Positions 47,920-58,758 of a stretch of DNA of 64,000 bases are shown piece by piece (the stretch's first letter is position 1; each line of letters begins with the position of its first letter). Under the pieces are notes generated by a model. The model was given only the letters and a program-made list of their open reading frames with translations. It was not told the DNA's origin and made no database searches. The translations under genes and the position numbers were made by a program. The DNA comes from Phialocephala subalpina (lineage: Eukaryota; Ascomycota; Leotiomycetes; Helotiales; Mollisiaceae), in assembly GCA_900073065.1 (NCBI GenBank), contig FJOG01000006.1, positions 1,679,979-1,743,978 on the forward strand. Reading direction: 5' to 3'.

Positions 47920-48810
47920 TTAGTATCGATAGAGTCTGTATCAATCAAGAAGATGTATTGAGGAGGAATCATCAGGTGGGGATGATGGGAGATATCTATC
48001 GACGAGCGAAGGGGGTCCTAGTTTGGCTTGGAGACGATGATGGAGAGAGATGGGCAGGGGGGTCTGAATTATTGAGGGAGGTGTGGGATTATTTTGAGGA
48101 GGCTTCACAGTTGAACGATAAGTTCTACGAGGAGGCTGCCAGAGTGAGAGAGTAGGATTCCTTCAATAAGCACTATAAATCCGACCTAGACAATAACAAC
48201 AACTTGGAAATTGTCACTCATATGTGTAGACAGGCATGGATGAGATCCCTAGCAGCAGTCTCAGAGCCTGATAGACGCTGGGGTAGTCTGGCAGCTTTAC
48301 TGGAGCGAACATACGGGCGACGTATCTGGATCGTCCAAGAATACATTCTTGCTACATCGACGACAATACACTGTGGTACAAATTCAATGGAAGGACACGA
48401 TTTCGATACGACTTTGATGCAAATCACCGAAATTGTGGCTGAACGAACGTAGCGAAAAATGGCGTCGAACCATGCAAAACTACTTATCTCGGATCCACAA
48501 CAGCCCCGGATTACGCATCACGGGTAGGAGAACCAGCAAGGATATGCGGACACTAATTCAGATGTTGGAGTCTTGTAGGAGTTCAAAGTCACTGGACCCG
48601 CATGATAGGATTTATGCGATTCTGGGATCAGCGAGTGATGCACCGTCGAATGCGATAACGGTGGATTATGGAAGGGACATTTTCGAAGGCGAAGATGGAT
48701 GTTGCGTGGTTTTATCATACGAGGTTGGGAGTTAGACGGGAGATGGTTTCGTGGGTGTGTAGGTTGTTGGATGAGATTTTTGAGGATTGTGAGGGAGAGG
48801 GTGGTGTCTA
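47920..48810 (+). pseudogene. Decayed HET-domain gene
   Basis: HET-domain blocks appear in order but in different frames with stops between. They are DRVCINQEDVLRRNHQ (about 47929-47976), then GDIYRRAKGVLVWLGDDDGE (to about 48050), then LLERTYGRRIWIVQEYILA (about 48298-48355), then LDPHDRIYAILGSASD (about 48594-48640). A C-terminal piece in a shifted frame follows (DVAWFYHTRLGVRREMV, about 48690-48745). At least three frame changes and several stops separate them, and the expected N-terminal Y.ALSYTWG block was not found. Probably a long-dead relative of the HET gene at 17732; how similar the two are I cannot measure. Confidence 0.75.
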
Positions 48811-49276
48811 GGTGGCGGTTGTATTACTGCAGGATTCCCAAAGCCGAAGCTTTTCGTATCATGGTAATTGGATTCTTGGAGCTTGATTCCAAGGCTCGAC
48901 AGCAGGTTTGAGCTGGAATGTACTATTTCCGACTATTCTTAGGCGCAGAAGAAAAGGAAGAGCGAGAGCATATCCTCGAGCCGCCAAGACTCATTCTCGG
49001 CTAGCAGCGCAACTTTTGAGCGAGTTGCGAATTCCTGTCCTAAACACGACTTTTCGGTCCCCTTCTTTAACGTCCCCTGTATCGATATACATGTATCTAT
49101 GTTCTCTCCCCTGACTTAATTTTCACTCCAGATTTTCAGTATCGTCTTCATTTTTGCGAACGGCTCAACCTTGTTTTCCTCAAGAAGTCTTAGCCCGAGA
49201 AGTTTCTACAAGAGAACTGAGTTTTCTCCGTTTGTCAGTAACGCCGAGTCTGATACGGCATTGGGAGGCAACAGCC
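48811..49276. other. Intergenic, promoter of the reductase gene
   Basis: No gene seen. The frame of the reductase is open upstream to 49154, but the family-like start is at 49277. Confidence 0.4.
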
Positions 49277-50338
49277 ATGACAGCTCTCCCTCGCTTCCAG
49301 GGCATCCCGGATATCATTTATGGGACAGCCTTTAAATTCGAAAACAGCGCATCGCTCGTTGAGGCCGCGCTCAGGGCAGGCTTCAGAGCGATCGATACAG
49401 CCGGTAGCCAGTCCGCATACCGGGAGGCTCTGGTCGGGGAGGGCATTGTGGCAGCGCTGGCGTCTGGTAGTGTTGCACGAGAGGATCTATACGTAAGTGC
49501 TCGTGTTCAGGCTCTGTACGGGAATATTTCATCAAAGAGGGGTGTCAACTAACCGCATCGCGATGATGTACGGTACTATCAGATCCAGACCAAGTTCTCG
49601 CCTTTCAAGCCGAGCGAAGACCCCGCCTTATACCCGTACGATACGACAAAGAGCATCCCGGAGCAGGTTGCTGAGTCGGTATCGTCGTCGCTCGCCAATC
49701 TCAACGTCACCTACATCGACTGCCTGGTCCTGCACTCGCTCTACCCAGACATACAAGACACTCTCACGGCATGGAAAGCTATGGAGGCCCTAGTACCTTC
49801 CAAAGTGACCTCGCTCGGCTTGTCAAATATCGACCTCAACTCTTTGCGCCGGGTCTGTGAAATGGCGACCGTCAAGCCCTGCGCTGTCCAGAACCGCTTC
49901 ACGCAGGACACGGTAGACAAGCCTAACCTCGCGTTCCCGTCCAACCTGCCGTACCCGCAGGTCCCCTTTGATAGGGATGTTCGTGAGTACTGTCGGCAGC
50001 ATGGGATCGCCTACGCGCCCTGGGGTCTGCTGTGGGGTAGCCTCGACGTCCTTGATGGCCCCGAAAAGGTGACGGAGAAGGCGGGGCATGAGCTCGGGGT
50101 CTCTAAGGAGATCGCGTGCTTTGCGTTGATGAGAAGCCTGGGCGGCTGCCAGATAAGCATCTTATGCGGCACGACTAACGCGGCGAGGATGCGCAAGACA
50201 TTGGAAGGGCTAGCCAAAGTGCAGAGGTATCTGGCAGAGAGTGAAGAGCACAAGGAGACCTGGGAAGGCTACGTCGACCGCCTTAGGGCTGTCATTGACG
50301 GTAGTGAAGCTAAGAATCTATTGCACGGCAGAGACTAA
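49277..50338 (+). CDS. Aldo/keto reductase
   Basis: NADPH-dependent reductase of the AKR superfamily, cytosolic. Exons 49277-49492 and 49583-50338 join in phase 0 (donor GTAAGT, acceptor CTATCAG) to give 323 residues. Visible features: IIYGTAFKFENSASLVEAAL, then AGFRAIDTAG (substrate/nucleotide strand with the catalytic Asp), LYIQTKF across the intron (catalytic Lys), YIDCLVLHSLYP (catalytic-His strand), LGLSNID, AVQNRF and APWGLLWGSL. The Tyr normally expected after the Asp motif appears as Tyr in QSAYREALVGEG. The C-terminus LCGTTNAARMRKTL is the usual NADP-binding end. No defect seen; the substrate is unknown. Confidence 0.9.
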
Positions 50339-50785
50339 AGTTGTGGTGAGTAGACCGGAACGGATAGAGATATTGAAGAGAATTGAGGAGAGTGGTATTA
50401 GTGTTATAGCTCCGGATTAAGTCGAGGCTGTAGTGTGCATGGTTGCTGCTGCCTTCTGCGTTTTGATGCATGTGAGTAAGTGGTGCAACAGCACGTGGTG
50501 GTAGCACTTGCTACCTAATTTCACTCGCAGAATAAAGAACCAGTCAAAACTTCAAGTTACTTACATACATTCAAAGTCATCATATCCATTAGAAGATCAA
50601 ATTCGGGATGAAAAAATTATATTGGTTTTATCTACAGTCGAGTTCCTGTTCGACTAAGTATTCGATACTCCAAACAACACTTCGTCTCCTTGAGTATCAT
50701 GACTTCATGCACGAAAATCAAACAGAATATCCACCGTCTAACAAAAGAGAGCTGTTTCCGCTTACCTGGTCTCCTTCTCTTTCAG
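50339..50785. other. Convergent spacer
   Basis: Between the reductase and cyclase gene 2. No gene recognised. Confidence 0.35.
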
Positions 50786-51454
50786 CTACCTCCTCAGCCG
50801 AATCACCGTAAGGTAAAACGGATTCTTGATACCTCTCAGATTCGTATCCCCCTTCCTCACAACCTCAAACTCACTCTCTAGTCCCTCATCCCTAATCACC
50901 ATCTCAAGTCTCTCCACTCGATCAATTATGCAGGTCCCACCAGCTGGGTTCCACTGCTCGCAGACATCAAGGATCACAGCATCAGAGACAGCGATCTTGT
51001 CGCCATCAGCTTCCGCCATGATCCTCGCTGCTACGTTCGGCGCATTGCCGTGGAAATCCATCCTACCACTTGTAGGGTCAATTTCTTGCTGGAATGGAAC
51101 ACCGAAGTGCATGCCTAGTCGTGTTGTGATGCCTTTTCCTGATTTGGGGGTGATGCCTCTTTCTTGGTCCTTGCGAGTGCGGAACTCGACGACAGATGAA
51201 GGCCAGATGATCTTGGACAGTTGGACTTGGAGATGAAGGCAGAATCGGAGAGCCAAGAGGGAGGATGGGAAACTTACGAAGAATCCGTCTCCTAAGTTCT
51301 TGACCTCGGTCCCGGAGAATTGGGGGAGGAGGTTGCGGATGAGGGTATAGTAGGTTCGGTGGCAGGTCGCCATTAGTTCCTGGTTCGCTTCCCACAACTC
51401 GGTTGAGTCGGGAAGGTCGGAGAAGAGGAAGCAGATTGGAGTGTTGTACGTCAT
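50786..51454 (-). CDS. Stand-alone class III nucleotide cyclase domain protein (copy 2)
   Basis: The single-exon protein has 222 residues from the ATG at 51454 (MTYNTPICFLFSDLPDSTEL); upstream in-frame sequence is Thr/Asn-rich and lacks an ATG. One cyclase domain fills it. The metal-binding Asp13 is in FSDLPDST and Asp56 in NLGDGF. Lys52 and Asp133 are at the adenine-selecting positions. Asn140 and Arg144 in NVAAR are the transition-state pair. This is a textbook adenylate-type set, so activity on ATP is predicted. The overall plan (short N-terminus, one domain, C-terminal LTVIRLRR versus TSISLKR) matches the protein at 25223-25873, so they are probably divergent paralogues. Upstream DNA has a (GTT)n-like run at 51487-51515. 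No membrane or regulatory domain. Role unknown. Confidence 0.82.
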   Translation of the reverse strand: MTYNTPICFLFSDLPDSTELWEANQELMATCHRTYYTLIRNLLPQFSGTEVKNLGDGFFVSFPSSLLALRFCLHLQVQLSKIIWPSSVVEFRTRKDQERGITPKSGKGITTRLGMHFGVPFQQEIDPTSGRMDFHGNAPNVAARIMAEADGDKIAVSDAVILDVCEQWNPAGGTCIIDRVERLEMVIRDEGLESEFEVVRKGDTNLRGIKNPFYLTVIRLRR

Positions 51455-52675
51455 TGTGGCGGTTGTTGGAGGGTTTTCTGTTGTGGTGGAGTTGTTGGTG
51501 TTGGTGTTGGTGCTGGTTCGTGTGCTGATGTCTCTCAATGCGGATTCAGAGAGTGGAGTCGAATTAAGTTGGAATGAAGATGGAGATGGGAGATGAAAAA
51601 TGGCAAAGGGTGAAGGAGATACATATCTCGCAATTGGTACTGCTGTTTTGAAGTAAACATCGAGGTGAAGAACAAGACCATTGTTCTGACAAGGACTTGG
51701 ACTAGGTTATCTCCGCGAAGCGAGGGACAACCGACAAAGAAGCCGGGAGGCTGAATGATATACGCGCCGAAAAACAAAAGTCGAAGCATTGGACAGTGAC
51801 TTTTTTGCTCAGAGGAATAGCGGGACAATGGGAGGATAATTCAATGAGCATCTTTGTTCTTGACAAAGACATTGTTCTTGGTTCCGAGCGTCCCTTTCTC
51901 AGGCGGTGCTTAGCGAGAAGACCACAGCGCCCATCACCATCCCAGCACCGACTTCACACAGCACTGATGTATAAAGTCGAGAAGCTGAGAAGAACACAGG
52001 TGGTTCCTTCCTCTCTTGTTAGTTGAAAAGCGCACTGCCTAAAAAGTTAGGCTTGGCTCCTTCTCGAACGAACTCACGACAATGACATACAAGTCGAAAG
52101 CGGACATTCAGAACAAGAACAGAAACACATCTGTGCATCAATACGAGCCCAAGGGTCTCCGGGGTACAGTACAAGGACAAGACGCCTTGCGATTGTTCTC
52201 TGGCAACTCGATCACAAGCGGAAAGGTCTGTGCCTATGGTCGCTCCTTCCTTCCACAGGTTGGCGCTACGATGGTCACGTAGATAAGGACTCGACCTTTC
52301 CCCTTGAACACATCTCAACTTCATCCAAAAATACAATCATCAACAGCATTGCTCTATTGCATCATTTGAGCTATTTCTTGTAGAGACAACTTCTTTTTTG
52401 CATCAACCCTGCATTGATCAAGTCAAGCATCAACCACGGCACGATATCATTGTTCGATCGCACGACAGACAAGTTTCGCAGCTGGAACCAGGGATCAAGT
52501 GAGTAGCAACTTTGCATAAACTCACTTTCGACTCAGCTGATATTCAAAAGACTCACATCCGCCAGGACAATGAGTTGGTTCCGACGGGACGACCTTTCGA
52601 AGGACTCGACACATCAAGATCCACCAATCGAGCTTCAAGAAAACAGCACAGGATAGCCTCAGAATCCGCCCCAAA
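51455..52675. other. Intergenic between divergent genes
   Basis: No recognised gene; frames of up to 105 codons (52019-52336 minus) are not family-like. It should hold two promoters. Direct CTTGACAAAGACATTGTTCTT-type and GACAAGGACTTGGAC-type words near 51690 and 51858 are partly similar but not a clear repeat. Confidence 0.35.
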
Positions 52676-53629
52676 ATGATCAACTACAAAGTCCCAATCA
52701 GTTCGGGACATTCATGTCACGTTCCCAAATTACGTATCCCAATGTCCTTCATCGTCGGAGGTGGTATAACTGGGGTCACGACTTGGGCGCTAGTCAAGAA
52801 TGTACAAGGCCGTCTTGCGCATGCATCTGTGGATCCGAGACCGGACGCTTGGTTGTCCAAAGCGAGGACGGACTATGATCATTGCTACAATGGCTGTAAT
52901 GACTGCCATGATCTCAGTTTCGCGTACAAGGCTTGCCTGAAGACGAGCCAGATAAGTCAGTTTCAACTTTTTGTTGTTTTCGAAGTCCCAGGCTAACTGG
53001 GACATTCTGCGTAGGTCAACGTCATCGATGCCGTTTGCGACGGCGACAAGATGTGGAGCTGGGTGAAACGGTATCCCGCCGCATGCCTGGAGGAACTGGG
53101 TGGAAGATACAAGTCCGAAGCTCTGGCGGAACTTAAGCAGTAGTACAAGAACCAGCTGGTGATCACACTTTTGACTATACTGGCAGGCATCGCTGGTTCC
53201 GCTGTCGTATACTGGGTCTGGCCTCGTATCGTCTCCAGAGTCCAGAGATTCTTTGCACGAAACCATAACCCGAATGTACCTGGTTCAGATGATCCACCTC
53301 CATACGAGAATGTCCAACGCCGCGGAGGATATTTACCATTCTTCACAGGGGCTGCAGCTGTTGTATTCATTGCGGGAACTATCGGTACCGCGAAAGCCTT
53401 CCCATGCTGGGGATATAGCAGGAAAGCCGATCGATACTTCACAAATGGAAATATATCGGGTATCGCGCATGGCTGGACGTCTGACTGCTATACCCAGAGC
53501 TATGTTTGTGGTGAGACTTGTTCGTGGCAGTTGCATACAAATATTTTTTTCTTTATCCCAAGGTCGGTTAGGTTAGTAAGGTTAAGCTGGCCGCTTCTAC
53601 TCAGGCGCTACTCACCCTCTCCTCACTAA
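52676..53629 (+). pseudogene. Small Cys-rich membrane protein gene, apparently broken
   Basis: Exon 1 starts at 52676 (or the ATG at 52742, MSFIVGGGITG). It encodes a Gly-rich hydrophobic helix and a Cys-rich stretch (HCYNGCNDCHDLSFAYKACL). It should splice at 52951 (CAG before ATAAGT) to 53015 (TGCGTAG before GTC), an intron of 63 nt with a CTAAC branch. The donor reads AT where GT is expected, so a G-to-A change is likely. Exon 2 continues (VNVIDAVCDGDKMWSWVKRY) to an in-frame TAG at 53141-53143 directly after CAG. The same frame then runs on through two hydrophobic helices (ITLLTILAGIAGSAVVYWVW, FFTGAAAVVFIAGTIG) and a Cys-rich tail to 53629. Two separate lesions make expression of a full protein unlikely. 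Family unnamed. Confidence 0.6.
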
Positions 53630-54137
53630 GCTCACCTGAGCCACCCGAGCAGTCCTGGAGCAGTGCCCACTATCCACTCGCGCATTTCATCTCCAATCAG
53701 GCTAGATGTAAACTAAGGATATTGTGATCTCATTTTGTCAAGTTTTGACGACGATCCCTGGGAAGCCCGAACAGGCTCTTAAGGGTCCCAAACTAGTCCC
53801 TTACAGAAATAGATTTAAACTATATTATAAGTTATTGCTTATGGTAATAGGGTATATAATTCTTATTCGAGGAGGAGAGGAATTTGATGCTATTCGCTAT
53901 CTATCCTACTCAAGAGACTATATATATGATACTCCTTTTCCTCCAAGGGACAAAATCACGACCAACGAAGAGTCTCTTGGTCAAAAACCTATCCTCTCCC
54001 TGGCCCAGCAGTCTAAGCTGACTGGGAGTTTTCGTCTCCTTCCTCGTCCGAAGCCCTGGATCTTGTCTCAACTGGGTGGTGACGACCTTTGGAAGGTTTC
54101 GACGGCGTAGCCTCGACCTCCTACATCAACGCCAACA
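53630..54137. other. Intergenic, possibly an old insertion
   Basis: Contains a short AT-rich segment (about 53810-53930) with TATATAT words and no gene. The coding similarity of the broken membrane protein fades near 53512, so an insertion or decay may begin there. No clear ends. Confidence 0.3.
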
Positions 54138-54797
54138 TTACAGCTCCGGAGGATACTGATCAGGGTTCAGGAAAGCGTCCTGTAAATAATTAGTCTCAGC
54201 TACATCGATAAATCGTTCTTCAGCACATACAAAATCAAAATTATCCAACGGCTGATAGTCGCCAGCACCTGTACCAGGAAAGTGGCTCTCCTGTGAATAA
54301 TCGGTCTCGGCCGTATCGGCAAATCGTTCTTCGGCACATACAGAATCAAAACCATCCATCGACTGATAGTCGCCGGCACCTGTGCCGGGAAGAGGCGCCT
54401 GGCAACGCCCAGGCTTGACGGTAGCGCAAGGGTCAGCGGAGGATAACATAGCAGCGTCATTTCCGTTAGCATTTTGTTCATTCCCGGGAGCATTATCGGA
54501 TGCTTGGCTCTTGCGGTTGATCTGTGGCAAACGTGCTCCTGAGTCCGGCTCGAGAGAATGAGGGCTGACATAGTTTTGTTGGGGAAGTTCATGAGCATGG
54601 AAGACGAATCTTGGAAGACAATGGTCGGTTGTAGAAACAGAAAATACCTCTGGCCGGTGGCTCCGAAGTTTTCTAGTGATATTAGGCTTATCAGTGTCGA
54701 GAGATTGGGGATATGCAAGATCAGTCGGGGTAGAATACACCTTTTGACCGCGGTCGTAAGCCTTCTGCACCGGCGAAGACACGTCATCCCCACTCTC
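54138..54797 (-). CDS. Open frame with a 37-residue tandem duplication; gene status uncertain
   Basis: About 219 codons are open, but there is no ATG near the 5' end and a TAA lies just upstream, so if real it is an exon of a larger gene or a decayed gene. Near its C-terminus it carries two copies of a 37-residue unit: PGTGAGDYQSMDGFDSVCAE and PGTGAGDYQPLDNFDFVCAE, each followed by an acidic ERF.D.AET.Y tail. At DNA level the copies are 111 bp apart (about 54268 and 54379). The rest is Ser/Asp/Pro-rich and disordered. No known family. Confidence 0.35.
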   Translation of the reverse strand, partial: ESGDDVSSPVQKAYDRGQKVYSTPTDLAYPQSLDTDKPNITRKLRSHRPEVFSVSTTDHCLPRFVFHAHELPQQNYVSPHSLEPDSGARLPQINRKSQASDNAPGNEQNANGNDAAMLSSADPCATVKPGRCQAPLPGTGAGDYQSMDGFDSVCAEERFADTAETDYSQESHFPGTGAGDYQPLDNFDFVCAEERFIDVAETNYLQDAFLNPDQYPPEL

Positions 54798-54891
54798 CAA
54801 ACATTATAGGTCGCAAGCTCCAATGAGCGATGCACCATGCTTCAAGACCAACGCGGAGAAGATGGTGTTTAAACGCCGGAATGCTTGCTAA

Positions 54892-55948
54892 TCACTGACT
54901 AGAGTCGTCACGATTGATCTGTACTAGTGCGTCCTGCAATTCAGGAAAGTCCGCGAGACGCTGTACACATCTTGCTGGTCTATCTCTTGGTATTATCCGC
55001 TCATATTTGTCCCGATAAATGTTAAGTGTCATGGCATCGAATGGGTCGACGCGATATGTATACTTCTCTGCGCTGAGCGGAAATGGTGGTTGTATATCCT
55101 GGGCAGTCTCAGCTAGTTGCTGTACGTATTCGACGAATTGCTGGATTTGGGACTCGGAAAGTTGGAAAATCCTGAAACCTCCGACAGGATGTAGAAAAGC
55201 GCGCTTGCACTGCTATTTATTCAGCATGGAAAGAGGGAAAAGCCGAAGAAGACAAAAAAACTCAAACACAGTACACTGGGTTTAAAGGGACGTTGCTTAC
55301 ATCTGTGCCAGATTCTCCCCTATCGAACAGCACTACACCACCGAATAGGTGATACTCAGCCCAATATCCCACCATATCCGCTACACTTTTAGGGTATTGT
55401 TGCAAATCATGGTAGTCTTCATGCATAAAATCTGTCGGTCGTCCTTCAAGCGCTGCGAGGCGTTGCTCGAGACCTTGTCCTTCTCGGCGGAGACCTGGCT
55501 GAGTATTGACGTAGACAAGCGCGGCGATATCGTGGCAAGCAACAGCTAGCATCTCCAACAACCGCATATAAAATTCTCGAGACCCTGGTAGAGCGTCCTG
55601 GTAAGCTTGGGCTAACTACTTAATCCGTCAGAATTCGCTGTTATAAATGAGGAGATCTGAACTGACCTTAACATCGACTAGAGTGATGTATGTGGTAAAA
55701 TGTTCTCGAAGTTCTCTTGCAGCTTCCATTGCTTCCGGGGAGGAAGCAGTATTGTCACCAATTTCCTTGCTATATGTTGGAAAGTATCCGACATCGTCTC
55801 GCGTGGGTAGGCCATCGATAATCTGTGCGAATGTACGCTCTGCAAATGTCGTGGACAGGATGCTGCTTAGAGTTCGATTGAAGGCGAAGAGGTGATCGGC
55901 TTGTAGGTCATTCACAGAACCTTTCACTGTCTGCTCGGTCGCTGACAT
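54892..55948 (-). CDS. Conserved-looking fungal protein of unknown function
   Basis: Exons 55948-55667, 55615-55301 and 55209-54892 join in phase to give 304 residues (305 if the second acceptor of the TAGCAG pair at 55212 is used). The first donor is GTCAGT, the second GTAAGC. The protein is soluble, mostly helical and acidic: DHLFAFNRTLSSILSTTFAE, EAMEAARELREHFTTYITLV, REFYMRLLEMLAVACHDIAA, DMVGYWAEYHLFGGVVLFDR, RAFLHPVGGFRIFQLSESQI. I do not recognise a named domain or catalytic motif. The exon structure and even amino-acid distribution make this a convincing real gene. Confidence 0.7.
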
Positions 55949-56792
55949 ATTGGCATAGCAAGCAGCGATGCCTCAAAGACCGCGAATGTATGTGTTGGGT
56001 TCGAAGTTGGTGGTCACTTGTTCGTCACGTTTCTCGGCAATGGCCGTCCGGTCACTCCACCACAAATAACTGCTCCAAATTACGGATCATTTACCAATGG
56101 AGAGTCACGACGGTATCTTGAACCCAACCTATTTGGCAGTCCGATGGCCGGGGAGGCGGATATAACAGCTGTACCAACAAATGGTGTGAGTCAACCTATG
56201 AGGGGCATAAACCTATTTATTACGTTAATAGAGTATTGGCGCAAGTAGAGGCATGTCATCTTGCGATGTTGCTTGCCATTTGGGACATTCAACTCTGGTC
56301 CTGTCCGTCAAGATTTTACTGAATGGAATGCTAACGCGACTAGGCTTGTGGCTTCACAACAGGAGTCGTGAACAGTGGTTCTGAGCACCCCAGCTTGAGA
56401 GTCGGCAATTTTCAATTGGAAAAGAATCGATGGTAAAGATCTCCGTGGACCGATACAATACAACGATAGATGTTACGGACCCCTCTGTGATGTGCCTTTG
56501 GGAGATAGGAAATAATTAATGATCCAAAGATGGAGGGACATTGAGGTGGATACCGTAAAGAATGTTCTGTATCAGTTATCTTTTGTTGAGAAAGGAGTAT
56601 AGTTATAGTAATGAAAATATTAAAGAAGGATTCTATAGGAATTTTAAGGTAGAACATTCCGACCGAGCTAGCGGCCGCATCACGTAACAGCCTGGAACCA
56701 GCTCTGTGATAAGGTTGGCTTCTTTCGCCCTTGCTTTCACTCACGAGAAACCTTAGGATTGGGGTATATTTGGTTTTGTTTGGACTTTAGAG
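55949..56792. other. Intergenic, no gene seen
   Basis: Divergent spacer before the nucleoside hydrolase gene. Short frames only (for example 56018-56248 plus). Confidence 0.4.
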
Positions 56793-58166
56793 ATGGCTCC
56801 TGAGAAGATCATAATTGATAGTGGTAATTTCAAACTTCCTAAACTCTTCGATTCGCATTACTAACGATTTCCTTCAGATCCTGGCGTTGATGATGTTCTG
56901 GTTCGTTCACAAATGCAATGCCCAAAAAATGACATCGTCTGACATGCTGGGTTACACAGGCACTCTCACTAGCATTCAACAACCCGGAAAAACTGGAAGT
57001 TCTTCTCATAACTCTCAGTCACGGAAACGTGGGAGTTGAGCTATGTTTGAAAAATCTCGTCGCGTTATTCAGTGTTCTTGAAAACGAACGGGAATTTCGA
57101 AGGCAAAATGAACTGAAGGAAGTGGACTTCGGAAAGCCCGTCGTGGCGCTCGGTGCCAACAAACCCATGTTAAAAGAACACGCTCATGGCGAGGTTGATT
57201 TCATAGAAGAGTGGGAGGGATTCCATGGTGTTGATGGATTGAATGGTGTCCATTCGAGAGTGAGTTTTCCAATGGATGGCGCAATTTCTGCCATGGGTCT
57301 TCGCTGACTGAAGGTGAGCGTAGCTGCCGGACTTGATCCAAACTGATTACAGACCAGCCTTCGATCCGGTGACAACGTCGCTTAGCAATGGAGCGTCGGC
57401 GTTTAGCAATTTCACACCATCGGCTTCACCTGCGCACGTCGAAATTCTCAATCAACTGCGCACTAATGATCCTAAAACGATAACAATCGTGGCCATTGGA
57501 CCGTGCACGAACCTCGCGATGGCCGCCCTAGAAGATCCAGAGACTTTCGCAAGGGCAAAGAGGGTTGTCATCATGGGTGGCGCCGTTCGCGTATCGGGGA
57601 ATCAAACGCCACGAGCAGAGTTCAACATTTACGCCGACCCTGATGCAGCTGCAGTGCTGTTCAATCTGACCCAAAAGGCAAGAGCGGCGACTCTTCGGGG
57701 ACAGATGGATGTGGCTCTGGTACCACTAGACGTTACATCGAATCACACCTTGACTCGAAACACTTGGAGGGAATTTTCAATGGATCTGATATCGAAAGGG
57801 TCACCTCTGGCTTTGTTCCTCGATAGCGTGCTGGGCAAGACATTCGAGAAAATGGTGGCGTTGACGGGGACGGCGATATTTGGGTGCCACGATCCTTTCA
57901 CAATCTACGCGCTCCTCGAATCGAAGACCGTAGAGTGGGAGACCGGCCTGGACATTAGGGTGGAGACGAATGGGATCTGGACGAGAGGAGAGACGGTATT
58001 CGACACGAGAGGAGTGGTGGAATTGACTCCAGGTCAAAAAACCATAATTCGAGACAATGGAGGATGGTTCTCAGGCGATTTGAAGAACTCCATCTCGATT
58101 CTGAAGGATTCGAAAGCGGATGGCGATGCTTTTGGCCACAAGCTACTCGAAGGCATCTTCTTATAA
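56793..58166 (+). CDS. Inosine-uridine preferring nucleoside hydrolase
   Basis: Hydrolyses the N-glycosidic bond of nucleosides to free base and ribose, a salvage step. Exons 56793-56823, 56878-56900, 56960-57259 and 57324-58166 join in phase to give 398 residues. The 23-nt second exon completes the family signature IIIDSDPGVDDVLALSLAFN, whose Asp cluster binds the catalytic Ca2+. Further blocks: LITLSHGNVGVE, then AHVEILNQL, then TITIVAIGPCTNLAMAALED, RVVIMGGAVRVSGN and AEFNIYADPDAAAVLF (active-site Asn and Asp), and GCHDPFTIYALL (the His-Asp motif). No signal peptide, so cytosolic. Alternative joins for the third intron give stops, which supports the one chosen. It is followed 592 bp downstream, same strand, by a nucleoside transporter. 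Confidence 0.92.
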
Positions 58167-58758
58167 TTGATGAGTTATGATGGGGCGCTATCAAATCCGC
58201 ATGTTTCTCCCGTGCCGCAAAGAAGCGTTCTCGAAGCCATGGAACGTCCATTGAATTTGAGACCTGGACTGGCGTTCCAATCCCCGCGCCCGGAGGCCCC
58301 ACGGCAGTTGAACCATTCTAGCAGACCAACATTGTAAGATCTTACAAACGCACACTGACCACACCGCCCAGCCCGGACCAAACACCACCTCCAGAATGTG
58401 ACTTTGAAGTAGAACACGCTGACCCTCGCTGTGTGGTCCGACGCTGATAACCATTATCTGCTTTCCTCGTCGAAAACGGAGTCTTCACCGAATGTGGGGC
58501 GGGGCCGCATGCAAAAGACCATGGGAAAGCTCGTTGTGTGGCTGCCGGGGACGTTTTGATTTTTTTGAAAGCACAAATGGGGAAGGAAACAAAACGATCG
58601 GCGCAGTGCATTTGGGAACTATTTGGAAATCGAGCCGGGTACAAACGATAAGTCGCGACGACATTTCTAGTTCTTCCCTCAATTAAGCTTCCAGCTTCAT
58701 TAATTCATGGTGTTGTCAATATCAATTGGAACGCGTCGAAATCTCGCGATTCTTGACA
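58167..58758. promoter_or_regulatory. Spacer between hydrolase and transporter genes
   Basis: No gene. It holds the hydrolase 3' end and the transporter promoter. No specific site was identified. Confidence 0.35.
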
